A stretch of 64,000 nt of DNA, taken from Cyprinodon diabolis (Eukaryota; Chordata; Actinopteri; Cyprinodontiformes; Cyprinodontidae). The stretch lies in the NCBI GenBank assembly GCA_030533445.1, contig CM060076.1, positions 12,688,501 to 12,752,500 on the forward strand, written 5' to 3'. The translations under genes and the position numbers were made by a program. Each line of letters begins with the position of its first letter. The first letter of the stretch is position 1. The notes beneath the pieces were generated by a model. The model was not told the DNA's origin, searched no databases, and worked only from the letters and a program-made list of their open reading frames with translations. Shown here piece after piece: positions 12,361 to 23,205 of the stretch.

Positions 12361-12910
12361 GTGCGTCAATACGTTTAACTGTTTGCAGTGTCATACATAT
12401 TTGTCTGTGCGGTTAAGCTAAATGGCAATATAAATCAGCCTTGAAATTTTAATTAACCCAATCCATTTACTTATGGTCTGATTTGTTGTTGGAAGTGAGC
12501 AGCCAAGATACAATTACAGAAAATCTAAGATAAAGACAGTGCTACATCAAACAATTGAAAGCTTGCTTTGTTTTAATGGAAAAATGTAGATTAGCTTAAA
12601 AGTTGTTTTTAAATAACTACAAAACTGAGCCTCAAAATAGATAACACCCACAGAGTCCAGATTTCTGTAGACTGGTAAACATATACAATTTACTTATAAA
12701 ATGGTCCTTCAGGACCTTCAGATATGTTTATTTTGTACAATAGAGATCCACAAATAGATTGCTCGATGTCCTGTTTTAGTTAACACCGGCAGCTTCTGCA
12801 TGTTGTATTTCTGTTTTAACTTGCTATTTTTCATTTCCAATTTGTATCCCCTTCTAAGAGCCATACATATTAATTTTAACTCTTTCCACTTCCTTTCATA
12901 CCTTTCTACT
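12361..12910. other. No gene seen
   Basis: Unique AT-rich sequence between the GC-richer island and the first TTAA MITE. Confidence 0.5.
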
Positions 12911-12914
12911 TTAA

Positions 12915-13265
12915 GGTATAGAGGAGGATTTTTGCAAATTTTTGAAAAGACCAGCCTTCTCTACATGCTAATGCACAGCCCTGCACCCGCTCTCGAGAGG
13001 GAACGCTCATTAAACATGTGTGAGAGCATGCACAAGCCCATTTCTCATTGTGCACACTCTGTTTAGAAATTCCTGTTTGTATCGGTCATACAAGCTTTCT
13101 TTCCAAAAGATTTGCAATCTTTCCACCATGTCAGACTCACCACCAGTAAGTGAAAATGGGGCATGTAGGACAGCTTTACGTAAACATATCACCAGAATGA
13201 TTGACAATTAGGAGGACAACTTTTTTAGATTATCCATCCAGAAAAGAACAACCTCCACTATACGT
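12915..13265 (+). mobile_element. TTAA-flanked MITE, copy A
   Basis: The left side is TTAA (12911-12914) then GGTATAGAGGAGGATTTT. The right side is CCTCCACTATACG, the inverted match, with the right TTAA decayed to TTAC. About 351 bp. The interior matches copy B (45775-46924, reversed) and copy C (17884-17985). Shared words include TTTGCAAATT, GCCCATTTCTC, ATACAAGCTT, TTCCAAAAGAT, TCAGACTCAC, GTAAGTGAAAATGGGG and AAACATATCACCAGAATGA. TTAA duplications are used by the piggyBac and Kolobok superfamilies. No transposase is present, so the superfamily is inferred only. Confidence 0.75.
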
Positions 13266-16200
13266 TTACTTATACTGTCTCTGACCCCAATTTGGTTCAA
13301 TTTACCCTTTTGATTTATATGTATGATATAACATCTGTAGTGTACTTCTTACACTATAAAGTAAACAGTGAGGCTTGTTTACCTGGTGAGACACTTTGCA
13401 TGTGACATTTATTGCCGCTCGCTGACTACACACTAAAAACCAGACCAAGCAAATCGAACACTGAGTGTTGCGTTTCTCATAGGGTAAACTAATCGATCAC
13501 AGATGATCCAGATCATTCTAACAATATACTGTACTACAACATGAAAACCAAAATACCTCTAAACAACCCCTGCTTCCAAGGTTTGGCTACGTGATTCCAA
13601 TATATAATACTATATATAGACTATGCTATTAATTGGAATTACGTAGCCACATTTCTTTACATAAAAAGTTGAATATTGCTTAAAACATCTTTAATTTTAA
13701 AGTTGTCAAATCAGGTGCAAAATATCTCATTGATGAGTGTAAATCTGTACAGGTTTGGTATGAAACAGATGGCTCTTTTTTAAACCAAAAAAAGGTTGAT
13801 TCACCAAAACCACGAAAACTACAAAAGCAAGAGGCAAAGTGATCTGCTCATTCCTTTTGGACATTTGTAGCCTTATACAGTAGAGAAGCAATTTCTGGGA
13901 AAATTAAGAATAGAGTGTACTGAAATTATTCAATTTATCTAAACAAACCTTAAAACAATACCTTTGTAAACAATAGTAACAGGAACAAGTGCGCAAGGTT
14001 AACTAAAACAAAATGTATACAAATATCTTATTTCAGGGACTAAAATCAAAATATTATTGGCAGAAAATAGTTTTATTGTACCTACTCAAATAGGGGGAAA
14101 AACTCCTTTTTTTAAAACAGTTTTTACTTATTTTTGTTCTCTTTTCAGCATCGTCTAAAATGGCAATTGACAAGAGACAGCAATGACCATTTTCGGCTTC
14201 TTTTAACTATCTCTTGTGTTTATACAAATGGTAATGGGACCTAAGAGCGAAGAAACCTAATTTCCAATGATCAAATGTCTTTCTTGACTACATAAAAACC
14301 AGGATTTGAAACCCCTAACTAGCCATAAAAAAAATCAGTTTACGTCCCATGTTTGAAAGGTTGTCGTTGGTAGAAAACTGCATGATATTAAAAAAAAACT
14401 CATCATCTCATAACATTTTTTTACTGTTCCACAACCTAATATTTCTTGGATACCCGACTTCATTTGCACGTTATACCAGCACATCTGACACTGCCCTTAT
14501 GAAAGCTGCATTACCCTGTCTACCTTTACTGCCTCCTCTGCAAGCTGATTTGCAACTCAAGTCTTTTACAAGTTCTTTTTTTAATAACCTATGTCAAGAC
14601 TGAATTCATAATTGACTGCTGTGTTCTACACTATTATAGGGGGAGTCTGGAACTACTCAGTTTCAGGCAGCCTTCATCTCCCGTGATCAAAATCACAATT
14701 ACACTTTTAAGTAGAGTTTTTGCAAACAACACATTTGACTTTGTTTCCCTTTGTATGAGAACATTTTTGGTAGAAGTATAAAAGAGAAAGACAAGGTTTA
14801 ATAGATACAAAGAGTTTATTAGAATGAAATCCTGGGGAAACTGGTCTCTGTAGTTGATTTATGCACATAGTGCTTTATAGCACTGACCTGAAGGTAAAAG
14901 ATTATCATGGTTATTTCCCCAGGAAGTGTGGAGTGTGCGAAATGTTAGAGCAGCTGCTCTTTTCTAGATCTGTTTAAGCCCTGGATGGCAGGAATCCAGC
15001 CCAGATAATCCTCATTCAGACCTAACTGATAAGTCAAATGATGAGCTGAATTAGAACCGTAAATCTTAAACATAACCATGAAAATGTAAAAGAAAATAAC
15101 TAAATAAATAAAAAACTTGGCATGTTTCATGAACTATACATTGTAGGGGCAATCACTTCAGCAATGTTAGGCATGCTTTACATTATCCTCCCTCAACATT
15201 CACATCTGATGCTCTACCTCCTTCAACAGATTAATAACAAAGATCTCAATCTGATGAAAAACCAAATAAAAATAGTACAAAAAGAGCTGAATGTTAAATA
15301 TAAATCTGAAAACATAAAAAAGATTAGAATTTAAATCTGCTAATAAATAAAATCTAAAACTAATAGCACCTGAAAGAAAAAGTTCAAAACATAATTTATC
15401 ACAAAAAAATTAATAATACCTAACAATATTTAATTAAACCTTGTCTAGTTTTGCTTCTTCATTATTTTAAATACTTAAAATGATGCAAAGTATTTTTGTT
15501 TTTCAAATCTCAAAATAATAATATGATATTACTGGCAAGTAAAACCAAAAAAAAAATATATATAGATGTGACTATGACTATAGAGTCACTCAAAGCAAGG
15601 CTCTTAATCCTTAATTACGAGGAAGCTTTATGATCAGCTGTGGAGACAGCAAAGTACAACCTATCAATTAAATTTTAGTGAATAATATGATATAACTTCC
15701 TGAAGTTAAAAGCAGTTTAGTGGCCATTAAAAACTAGAAAAAAACATTTGAATATAATTGGGCCCCACTTTTGAGAAACATAAAAACTATTAGACAAAGA
15801 GTAAAAGGGTGTTGTTTGTTAAAGCTTATTAATTAGTTTAAAAAAACAAATTAAACAGCACAGTAAACAGTCTTCATTTCTTTTAGTCAGTCTGGGAAAA
15901 AATCTCACTTTTGTATAATTGCAATTCCAACCACAAATACTTGACTACAGCTGTTTCTTTTAACTGAATATGAAGCCCCTCTGGATGCTTTGCTTTAGGT
16001 CTCAATAAGCTGCACTAATTAGGTTAATTAAATCACAATATTTTCAACACAACTGTTATAAGAGGGCAAAGGAAAAGAAGGGAGATAAAAAATACTTTTT
16101 TCAGTCAGTTTGCATTGCTATTGTTTAATTAGCATATTTGGAATGTTTTATGCACTTCAGGCAATGCTAGCTGGGGTCAGGGGTCTCTTTTGCTGTTGTT

Positions 16201-17039
16201 TTGTGTTAGATGATGAAACGCTTGGGAGCCATTGTTTTGGATCAACTAGCAAGATATATAATTAGCAAGTGGTTAGAAAAAAATGTTATTTACATACAGT
16301 GTATAAAAACAATCCTTTTTTCTGATAATGCATCATTAAATAGACAAAATTTGTCTTAAAGCAAACACTTTCTTGTAGGATAGAACTTTAAACAGATGAA
16401 TATTATAATTTTTGAGAAAGATAACATGAGTTCACTGCAACCATCTAATAGGTAATACTGTATTATAGTTGCAATCCTATTGCTGTATATTTAAGGTGAT
16501 ACATCTCTATTTGTCTGTCTGTCCATCAATCCATCCTCTGATTAAGATAGTCAACAGTTGCATTTGCTGTGGTTTTATCTTTCAGAATATGTCATGTAAA
16601 AACTTGGTTGTTTCTCGTTGGGCAGCTTGCATGGTCACAGTCCAAAGATACACATGCAGCTTGTCAAGACTGGTGGTGTTCAGGGAGCAGAATTATCGTA
16701 GACTGTTCTCTGCAGAACCTTCTTCTTTGTTTGTATCACAGCAGTTTACTGTGACAGAGCATTCATGCTCCATTGCTCTGGTCTAAGTGCTCAGCTTGCC
16801 TTGGGGTGTCTGAGTTGTGCAACGTAAGATGCTAAATCCTACTGTGTCTGATGGCTATTGATTAGATATTCACATTCCACCTCCTCCCAAGGAGAAAACA
16901 GCTATCACCACGACTCTCACTTACAGTAATATTCTTTTTCCCCATCCATTGTTGTGCTTCTACAAATTTAAACTTACAACGATATAGCAGTGTCCAGTGT
17001 TTTATGCAAAATACCACCACAGCTTTTTGCTTATTAAGT
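13266..17039. other. No gene seen; mostly unique sequence
   Basis: Short frames only. A small hairpin lies at 13584-13649. 16000-16230 holds clustered homeobox-like TAATTA words and octamer-like words and might be a conserved non-coding element. 14900-15400 is ordinary AT-rich text. Confidence 0.5.
13584..13649. repeat. Hairpin with 18-bp stem
   Basis: TGGCTACGTGATTCCAAT (13584-13601) pairs with ATTGGAATTACGTAGCCA (13632-13649), with one mismatch. The 30-base loop is AT-rich. It may be the collapsed ends of a MITE. Confidence 0.7.
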
Positions 17040-17250
17040 ACCTCAGGTGAAATAGGTCTTGAACACGCCACCATTTTCCTCAGTAAATATATTTCTAGAG
17101 GTGTTATTGACATGACATTTTCACCAGACGTCAGTAACAATGCATGCAATCAAAACATACAAAGAAATCAAACCATTGATGTCCAGAAATGAACTTATAT
17201 GTAATAATATCGAATGGCACAGGGGAAAAGTATTGAACACATTCCTTTTT
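17040..17250 (+). mobile_element. Tc1-type terminal repeat relic
   Basis: It contains AATATATTTCTAGAGGTG, TTATTGACATGACATTTTC, CAGACGTCAGTAACAA, then ACAAAGAAATCAAA and AAAAGTATTGAACACATTC. I recognise this order of words from the terminal regions of a common fish Tc1 family, and it shares its first part with 8600-8745. No transposase remains beside it. Confidence 0.6.
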
Positions 17251-17883
17251 CAAGGGCTATGTGTTTTTTTTTCTTCCTTCCTCAGTCTTGTATTAGCTTT
17301 GTTTACACTGGCGGCAATTATATAACTGTATGACCAAAATTATTCCTTCTAGGACTGTATTATGTTTGGTAGCATATATACTATTCATATCTCTGTGTAC
17401 ATATTGCAGGCCATAGTCTCAGTGAGTCATTTCAAAGCATGCTCACCCAGTCTTGTTTGAGCACATCTAGAGAAAAAATAGCATAAATATATATTCCTCA
17501 ATTTACCAAGCAGAGCCTTGTTTTTTGGCGTGACCCAATTGTGCATCTAAGAGAGCCCCAAGTTCTCTATTCAGCTTAAAGCTCAAGTTAGTGTTACCTA
17601 AACAAGTAGGTCAGTCAAGTTTTCAAATATTAAATTTGGTGGTTCAGAAAATAAATGCATTTATGGTAAAGCAGCCATTATCCTTATATTAAATTCAGGT
17701 TGTTTGTATTTTTATTATACCTTTCCAAACTATTAACGATCTTTAAACATTTTGCATTGCTATAAAGTTAGAGAAAACGGATACACAGGTTGACCTTTTT
17801 ATTCACAGCTGAAGATCTGAAATGTGCAAGTATTAATTCAGAGTCCTAAACAAATTTGTTGAAATTGTTGATGAGCACGTACT
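17251..17883. other. No gene seen
   Basis: Unique AT-rich sequence with no recognised motif. Confidence 0.5.
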
Positions 17884-17985
17884 GTAGGACGGCCTTATGT
17901 AAACATATCACCAGAATGATTGAGAATTAGGAGGACCACTTATTTAGATGATCCACCCAGAAAAAGAACATCCTCCAATATACCT
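17884..17985 (+). mobile_element. TTAA-flanked MITE, copy C (5'-truncated)
   Basis: About 100 bp corresponding to the right third of copy A: GTAGGACGGCCTTATGTAAA, CATATCACCAGAATGATTGA, then CCTCCAATATACCT followed by an intact TTAA at 17986-17989. The left two thirds are absent. Confidence 0.75.
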
Positions 17986-18153
17986 TTAATTGCATTCAGG
18001 TCTGGCCATTGACTATACAATAACAAACCAAGATTACTTTATCTAACTCCTTACATTGCAGCAAAGGTTGTTGGGTGAAAAGAGAAACTCTACCAAGCTA
18101 TTGGACTTTTACTGGCATTCTCCAATGTAGCCATATCTATCTATATATATATA

Positions 18154-18353
18154 CAGTGGGGCAAAAAAGTATTTAGTCAGCCACCAATAGTGCAAGTTCT
18201 CCCACTTAAAAAGATGAGGGAGGCCGGTAATTTTCATCATAGATATACCTCAACTATGAGAGACAAAATGAGAAAAAAAAATCCAGAAAATCACATTGTC
18301 TGATTTTTAAAGAATTTATTTGCAAAATATGGTGGAAAATAAGTATTTGGTCA
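18154..18353 (+). repeat. Left 200-bp TIR of Tc1 element A
   Basis: Reverse complement of 19559-19758. By eye there is one difference, GAGGGAGG here against GAGAGAGG. Such long repeats in Tc1 elements carry the transposase-binding direct repeats. Confidence 0.95.
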
Positions 18354-18369
18354 ATAACAAAAGTTCATC

Positions 18370-19392
18370 TCAATACTTTGTTATATACCCTTTGTTGGCA
18401 ATGACAGAGATCAAACGTTTTCTGTAAGTCTTCACAAGGTTTTCACACACTGTTGCTGGTATTTTGGCCCATTCCTCCATGCAGATCTCCTCTAGAGCAG
18501 TGATGTTCTGGGGCTGTCGCTGGGCAACACGGACTTTTAACTCCCTCCAAAGATTTTCTATGGGGTTGAGATCTGGAGACTGGCTAGGCCACTCCAGGAC
18601 CTTGAAATGCTTCTTACGAAGCCACTCCTTCGTTACCCGTTCGGTGTGTTTGGGATCATTGTCATGCTGAAAGACCCAGCCACGTTTCATCTTCAATGCC
18701 CTTGCTGATGGAAGGAGGTTTTCACTCGAAATTTGACGATACATGGCCCCATTCATTCTTTCCTTCACACGGATCAGTCGTCCTGGTCCCTTAGCAGAAA
18801 AACAGCCCCAAAGCATGATGTTTCCAACCCCATGCTTCACTGTAGGTATGATGTTCTTTGGATGCAACTCAGCATTCTCTCTCCTCCAAACACGACGAGT
18901 AGAGTTTTTACCAAAAAGTTCTATTTTGGTTTCATCTGACCATATGATATTCTCCCAGTCATCGTCTGGATCATCCAAATGCTCTCTAGCAAACTTGAGA
19001 CGGGCCTTGACATGTACTGGCTTAAGCAGGGGGACACGTCTGGCACTGCAGGATTTGAGTCCCTGGCGGCGTAGTGTGTTACTGATGGTAGCCTTTGTTA
19101 CTTTGGTCCCAGCTCCCTGCAGGTCATTCACTAGGTCCGCCCGTGTGGTTCTGGGATTTTTACTCACCGTTCTTGTGATCATTTTGACCCCACGGGGTGA
19201 GATCTTGCGTGGAGCCCCAGATCGAGGAAGATTATCAGTGGTCTTGTATGTTTTCCATTTTCTAATAATTGATCCCACAGTTGATTTCTTCACACCAAGC
19301 TGTTTACCTATTGCAGATTCAGACTTCCCAGCCTGGTGCAGGTCTATAATTTTGTTTCGGGTGTCCTTTGACAGCTCTCTAGTTTTGGCCAT
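18370..19392 (-). CDS. Tc1-like transposase, DD34E, intact (element A)
   Basis: 340 residues, the same length as the Sleeping Beauty transposase. The N-terminal part (about 1-110) holds the paired-like double helix-turn-helix DNA-binding region with the PRSGAPRK linker at 56-63. The catalytic domain has D153 in WSDETK, D244 in FQHDNDPKH and E279 in [11 protein letters not shown]. That gives the DD34E spacing and the same numbering as Sleeping Beauty. The glycine-rich box reads [14 protein letters not shown]; the usual second glycine is valine (189), which could lower activity. The start is the ATG opening [10 protein letters not shown], followed directly by the HTH. The family acts in the nucleus, cutting and pasting the element at TA sites. 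There are no stops or frameshifts, so it is probably recently active. Confidence 0.95.
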   Translation of the reverse strand: MAKTRELSKDTRNKIIDLHQAGKSESAIGKQLGVKKSTVGSIIRKWKTYKTTDNLPRSGAPRKISPRGVKMITRTVSKNPRTTRADLVNDLQGAGTKVTKATISNTLRRQGLKSCSARRVPLLKPVHVKARLKFAREHLDDPDDDWENIIWSDETKIELFGKNSTRRVWRRENAELHPKNIIPTVKHGVGNIMLWGCFSAKGPGRLIRVKERMNGAMYRQISSENLLPSARALKMKRGWVFQHDNDPKHTERVTKEWLRKKHFKVLEWPSQSPDLNPIENLWRELKVRVAQRQPQNITALEEICMEEWAKIPATVCENLVKTYRKRLISVIANKGYITKY

Positions 19393-19558
19393 GGTGGAAT
19401 TTAGAGTGTGACTATTTGAGGTTGTGCACAGGTGTCTTTTATACTGATAACGGGTTCAAACAGGTGCCATTAATGAAGGTAACGAGTGGAGGACAGAGGA
19501 GCCTCTTACAGAAGAAGTTACAGGTCTGTGAGAGCCAGAAATCTTGCTTGTTTGTAAC

Positions 19559-19758
19559 TGACCAAATACTTATTTTCCACCATATTTTGCAAATAAATTC
19601 TTTAAAAATCAGACAATGTGATTTTCTGGATTTTTTTTTCTCATTTTGTCTCTCATAGTTGAGGTATATCTATGATGAAAATTACCGGCCTCTCTCATCT
19701 TTTTAAGTGGGAGAACTTGCACTATTGGTGGCTGACTAAATACTTTTTTGCCCCACTG
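19559..19758 (-). repeat. Right 200-bp TIR of Tc1 element A
   Basis: Inverted partner of 18154-18353. It ends GCCCCACTG before the TA duplication. Confidence 0.95.
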
Positions 19759-19988
19759 TATATATATATATATACACACTCACCGGCCACTTTATTAGGT
19801 ACCCCATGCTAGTAACGGGTTGGACCCCCTTTTGCCTTCAGAACTGCCTCAATTCTTCGTGGCATAGATTCAACAAGGTGCTGGAAGCATTCCTCAGGGA
19901 GTTTGGTCCATATTGACATGATGGCATCACACAGTTGCCGCAGATTTGTCGGCTGCACATCCATGATGCGAATCTCCCGTTCCACCAC

Positions 19989-21283
19989 CAGTGATGGGAC
20001 TAACGGCGTTGAAAGTAACGGCGTTACTAACGCCGTTACCTTCTTTTAGTAACGAGTAATCTAACTAATTACTTTGACTGTAACTATAACGCAGTTACCA
20101 TTGCAGACACCCCGTTACTGCGCGTTACTCAGGTCGCACAATGAACCTTTTTTCATGATAGGACTCTTGCGCAGCTGCGTGAAGCTGACACCCCACCCAC
20201 GTCCAAAACCTCTGCAAATAGACTGAATGGTTAGTGCAACGTTAGTGCAGATTTGTGCAGAAAAAAATATTGTTTGTGCTACTTTTGTTTAAGAGATATT
20301 AAAGATTATTTTTAGGTCATCCAGGGGTGCGCGCCTTGTCATGAGAGAGGGGAGGATGAGAATGGCTGATGTATAGTGAGATTCCGTCTGTCAGTGGGTA
20401 GGTGGGTGTTTCCGCTGGTGGGTGTTAATGTACAGCACACAGAGAGAGATGGAGACTGAGGAGGATCCAGCAGCAAACAGCGTTTTCCTGATGGAAATAC
20501 CGGTGTTACGTCGATCTGCGTTTCCCCATCAGAATAGGTTTTCCTCTGCATCTCCGCACAGCGCAGGCGGCACGAGTCACCGCGCAAGCGACAGGAAACG
20601 CGCATGCTCGCTAAAGGCGCGCACCAGTCGCCCTGTGCTCGCGCCACAGGAGAACTATGGAGAGCGTGAACGATCAAATGATAGCCTATATGGAGAAAGG
20701 GAGAAATCTGGATGGATGGGTGGATGGATGGATGGATGGATGGATGGATGCTCTGCCTTTTCAACCTACTGTATTTTTTATTTTAAACATTATTTGATGG
20801 CCTTTGTGGCAGGGATGGAGATCCATATTTTATGTCACACAGAGTATACATCTAGATAGATAGATGTATAGATAGATGTTGCAGTATCTATAACAACCCA
20901 AACACACAGGATTTCAGAATTAGACATCCCCAGTTATTAATTTCATATACTCACCAGATCTGAATGCCCTGTTAAAAAACTTCACATGGCGTTCCCCCCT
21001 GATGTCATTTACATTGAGTTGCAATAAATGCAAAACTCTCTGCAGGTTCTTGTCTTTGTCATCCACACTATTCAGCTTGCTTTTGAATCACACCGCGAGA
21101 AGGTGGGGGCTGGGTGGTGAGGGGTACGGGGGCGAGAAACGCAAAAGTAACGCAATAGTTACTTTTACTAGTAACTAGTTACTTTTATTGTGGAGTAACT
21201 CAGTTAGTAACTCAGTTACTTTTTGGGAGAAGTAACTAGTAACTATAACTAATTACTTTTTCAAAGTAACGTGCCCAACACTG
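19989..21283. mobile_element. Non-autonomous hAT element inside Tc1 element B
   Basis: It starts CAGTGATGGG and ends CCCAACACTG. It is flanked by a perfect 8-bp duplication TCCACCAC (19981-19988 and 21284-21291), the hAT hallmark. Both subterminal regions are dense in GTTACT/AGTAAC words, typical of this fish hAT group, where they probably serve as transposase sites. 1295 bp. No hAT transposase domain is visible; the two frames of about 140 codons in the middle overlap on opposite strands and look like chance. A (GGAT)n run sits at 20710-20750. Confidence 0.95.
20710..20750. repeat. (GGAT)n microsatellite
   Basis: About ten GGAT units with one GGGT variant, inside the hAT element. Confidence 0.95.
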
Positions 21284-22446
21284 TCCACCACATCCCAAAG
21301 ATGCTCTATTGGATTAAGATCTGGTGACTGTGGAGGCCATTTGAGTACAGGGAACTCATTGTCATGTTCAAGAAACCAGTCTGAGATGATTCCAGCTTTA
21401 TGACATGGCGCATTATCCTGCTGAAAGTAGCCATCAGAAGTTGGGTACATTGTGGTCATATAGGGATGGACATGGTCAGCAACAATACTCAGGTAGGCTG
21501 TGGCATTGCAACGAAGCTCAATTGGTACCAAGGGGCCCAAAGAGTGCCAAGAAAATATTCCCTACACCATGACACCACCACCACAAGCCTGAACCGTTGA
21601 TACAAGGCAGGATGGATCCATGCTTTCATGTTGTAGACACCAAATTCTGACCCTACCATCTGAACGTTGCAGCAGAAATCGAGACTCATCAGACCAGGCA
21701 ACGTTTTTCCAATCTTCTATTGTCCAATTTCGATGAGCTTGTGCAAATTGTAGCCTCAGTTTCCTGTTCTTAGCTGAAAGGAGTGGCACCCGGTGTGGTC
21801 TTCTGCTGCTGTAGCCCATCTGCCTCAAAGTTCGACCTACTGTGCGTTCAGAGATGCTCTTCTGCCCACCTTGGTTGTAACGGGTGGTTATTTGAGTCAC
21901 TGTTGCCCTTCTATCAGCTCGAACCAGTCTAGCCATTCTCCTCTGACCTCTGGCATCAACAAGGCATTTCCACCCACAGAACTGCCGCTCACTGGATGTT
22001 TTTTCTTTTTCGGACCATTCTCTGTAAACCTTAGAGATGGTTGTGCGTGAAAATCCCAGTAGATCAGCAGTTTCTGAAATACTCAGACCAGCCCTTCTGG
22101 CACCAACAATCATGCCACGTTCAAAGTCACTCAAATCACCTTTCTTCCCCATACTGATGCTCGGTTTGAACTGCAGGAGATTGTCTTGACCATGTCTACA
22201 TGCCTAAATGCACTGAGTTGCCGCCATGTGGTTGGCTGCTTAGAAATTAAGTGTTAACGAGCAGTTGGACAGGTGTACCTAATAAAGTGGCCGGTGAGTG
22301 TATATGTGTCTATTTCTTTTAGCAGGTAAAGAGTACATGGAGTCTTTTCCCCTTTTCACGACGGCACCATTATCCTATCACCGTGCAAACTTTAATTTAG
22401 GACAGAAAGGAGGCAATTGATTTTGATGTAACATTGAAACAATGTT

Positions 22447-22531
22447 CCATCCATCCATCCATCCATCCATCCATCCATCCATCCATCCATCCATCCATCC
22501 ATCCATCCATCCATCCATCCATCCATCCATC
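22447..22531. repeat. (CCAT)n microsatellite / LINE tail
   Basis: About 21 CCAT units. On the minus strand this is (GATG)n directly following the LINE coding end, so it is probably the LINE's own 3' tail. Confidence 0.9.
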
Positions 22532-22917
22532 CTTTTCCGCTTATCTGGTTTGGATTGCGGGCTTAGCAGCTTCTGTAGGGAGGCCCAGACTTCCCTCACC
22601 CCAGCTACTCGGGCCAGCTCCTCCGGGGGAATCCCAAGGCATTCCGAGGCCAGTTGAGAAACATAGTCCCTCAAGCATGTCCTGGATCTCCCTCTGGGTC
22701 TCCTCCTAGTGGGACCTGCCTGGAACACCTCTCCAGGGAGGCATCCAGGAGGCATCCTAACCAGATGCCCGACCCACATCAACTGGCTCCTCTCGATGTG
22801 GAGGAGCAGTGGCTCTACACTGAGTCCTCCCCAGATGACTGAGCTCCTCACCCTATCTCTAAGCGAGAGCCCAGAGACACTATGGAGGAAACTTTTTAGC
22901 CGCTTGTATCCCAACAT
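22447..22917 (-). pseudogene. LINE 3' end, Rex3/RTE-like, 5'-truncated
   Basis: The minus strand encodes the C-terminal end of a non-LTR retrotransposon polyprotein. It starts [12 protein letters not shown] and includes the post-reverse-transcriptase segment [32 protein letters not shown] and [13 protein letters not shown]. The coding end runs with almost no UTR into a (GATG)n tail. A very short 3' UTR and a GATG tail fit the Rex3/RTE clade of teleosts. The reverse transcriptase and endonuclease are missing, as expected for incomplete target-primed reverse transcription. No clear target-site duplication was found. Confidence 0.7.
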
Positions 22918-23205
22918 TGGATTACCATTGAATTATGATGCAAAAAAAAGAGCTGAATTAATGTTAAATCCTTTCTAGGTTGAACATTAGCAGATGTTGG
23001 ATATTGATTATTAAACAACACAACTTAAAAACAACTAAATGACAACATCAGATTGATGTAAAAAAAATGTCAGGTTTAACTGACATTAGCTTTTGACATT
23101 GTGTCAATGTCAGTTTTTGGTTTTCCCACATTGATACAATGTTGGAAGCCATATCAACCAAGAACCAACATTAATACAACACAGTCTGTCTGCTGGGTAG
23201 GTGAC

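Larger units (their letters stand above)
18154..19758 (-). mobile_element. Complete Tc1/mariner element A (autonomous-looking)
   Basis: 1605 bp between TA dinucleotides (18152-18153 and 19759-19760). The 200-bp terminal inverted repeats start CAGTGGGGCAAAAAAGTAT at both ends. The single gene fills the interior. The repeats differ by about one base by eye, and the transposase is uninterrupted, so the copy is young. Its right end is only 18 bases from the left end of element B, inside a short TA run. It is most like the Passport-type group of fish Tc1 elements as I remember them. Confidence 0.95.
19809..22152 (-). pseudogene. Tc1-like transposase of element B, DD36E spacing, disrupted
   Basis: The coding frame opens at 22152 (MGKKGDLSDFERG), a helix-turn-helix N-terminus. 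It reaches D155 in WSDESRF, then meets an in-frame TAG at codon 197 where the family has tryptophan (VMVWG). The same frame continues with FQQDNAPCH (D at codon 246) and DLNPIEHLW (E at codon 283), giving 36 residues between the second D and E. Just after LWDVV a hAT element (19989-21283) interrupts the gene. The tail resumes with ERE and IRIMDVQPTNL and ends KGGPTRY, stop at 19809-19811. So two lesions are visible: one nonsense change and one insertion. DD36E spacing is known from a described Tc1/mariner subgroup (Incomer); assignment to it is my inference. Confidence 0.9.
19777..22300 (-). mobile_element. Tc1/mariner element B, dead, split by hAT
   Basis: The ends are CACTCACCGGCCACTTTATT on the left and the inverse AATAAAGTGGCCGGTGAGTG on the right, with about 26 bp of terminal repeat, much shorter than in A and C. 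The right flank is TA; the left flanking dinucleotide is CA, so the duplication is decayed or the edge is off by a few bases. Without the hAT insertion and its duplicated 8-mer the element is about 1.2 kb. Confidence 0.9.
22360..23205. repeat. Interspersed repeat with ACATTG/CAATGT motifs, hosting a LINE end
   Basis: Both sides of the LINE fragment (22360-22446 and 22918-23205) are full of ACATTG, CAATGT and related dyad words (AACATTGAAACAATGTT, GACATTGTGTCAATGTC, ACATTGATACAATGTT). The right edge is close to CTGTCTGCTGGGTA, which I know from a fish repeat family of this style. Class and exact edges are uncertain. Confidence 0.4.

Noticed and set aside
18743..19411. 222-codon plus-strand open frame
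   Set aside because: It lies antisense to the intact Tc1 transposase of element A and matches nothing; it is a shadow of that gene's codon use.
22434..22709. Frames with SIHP repeats on the plus strand
   Set aside because: They read the (CCAT)n tail of the LINE; the coding side is the minus strand.
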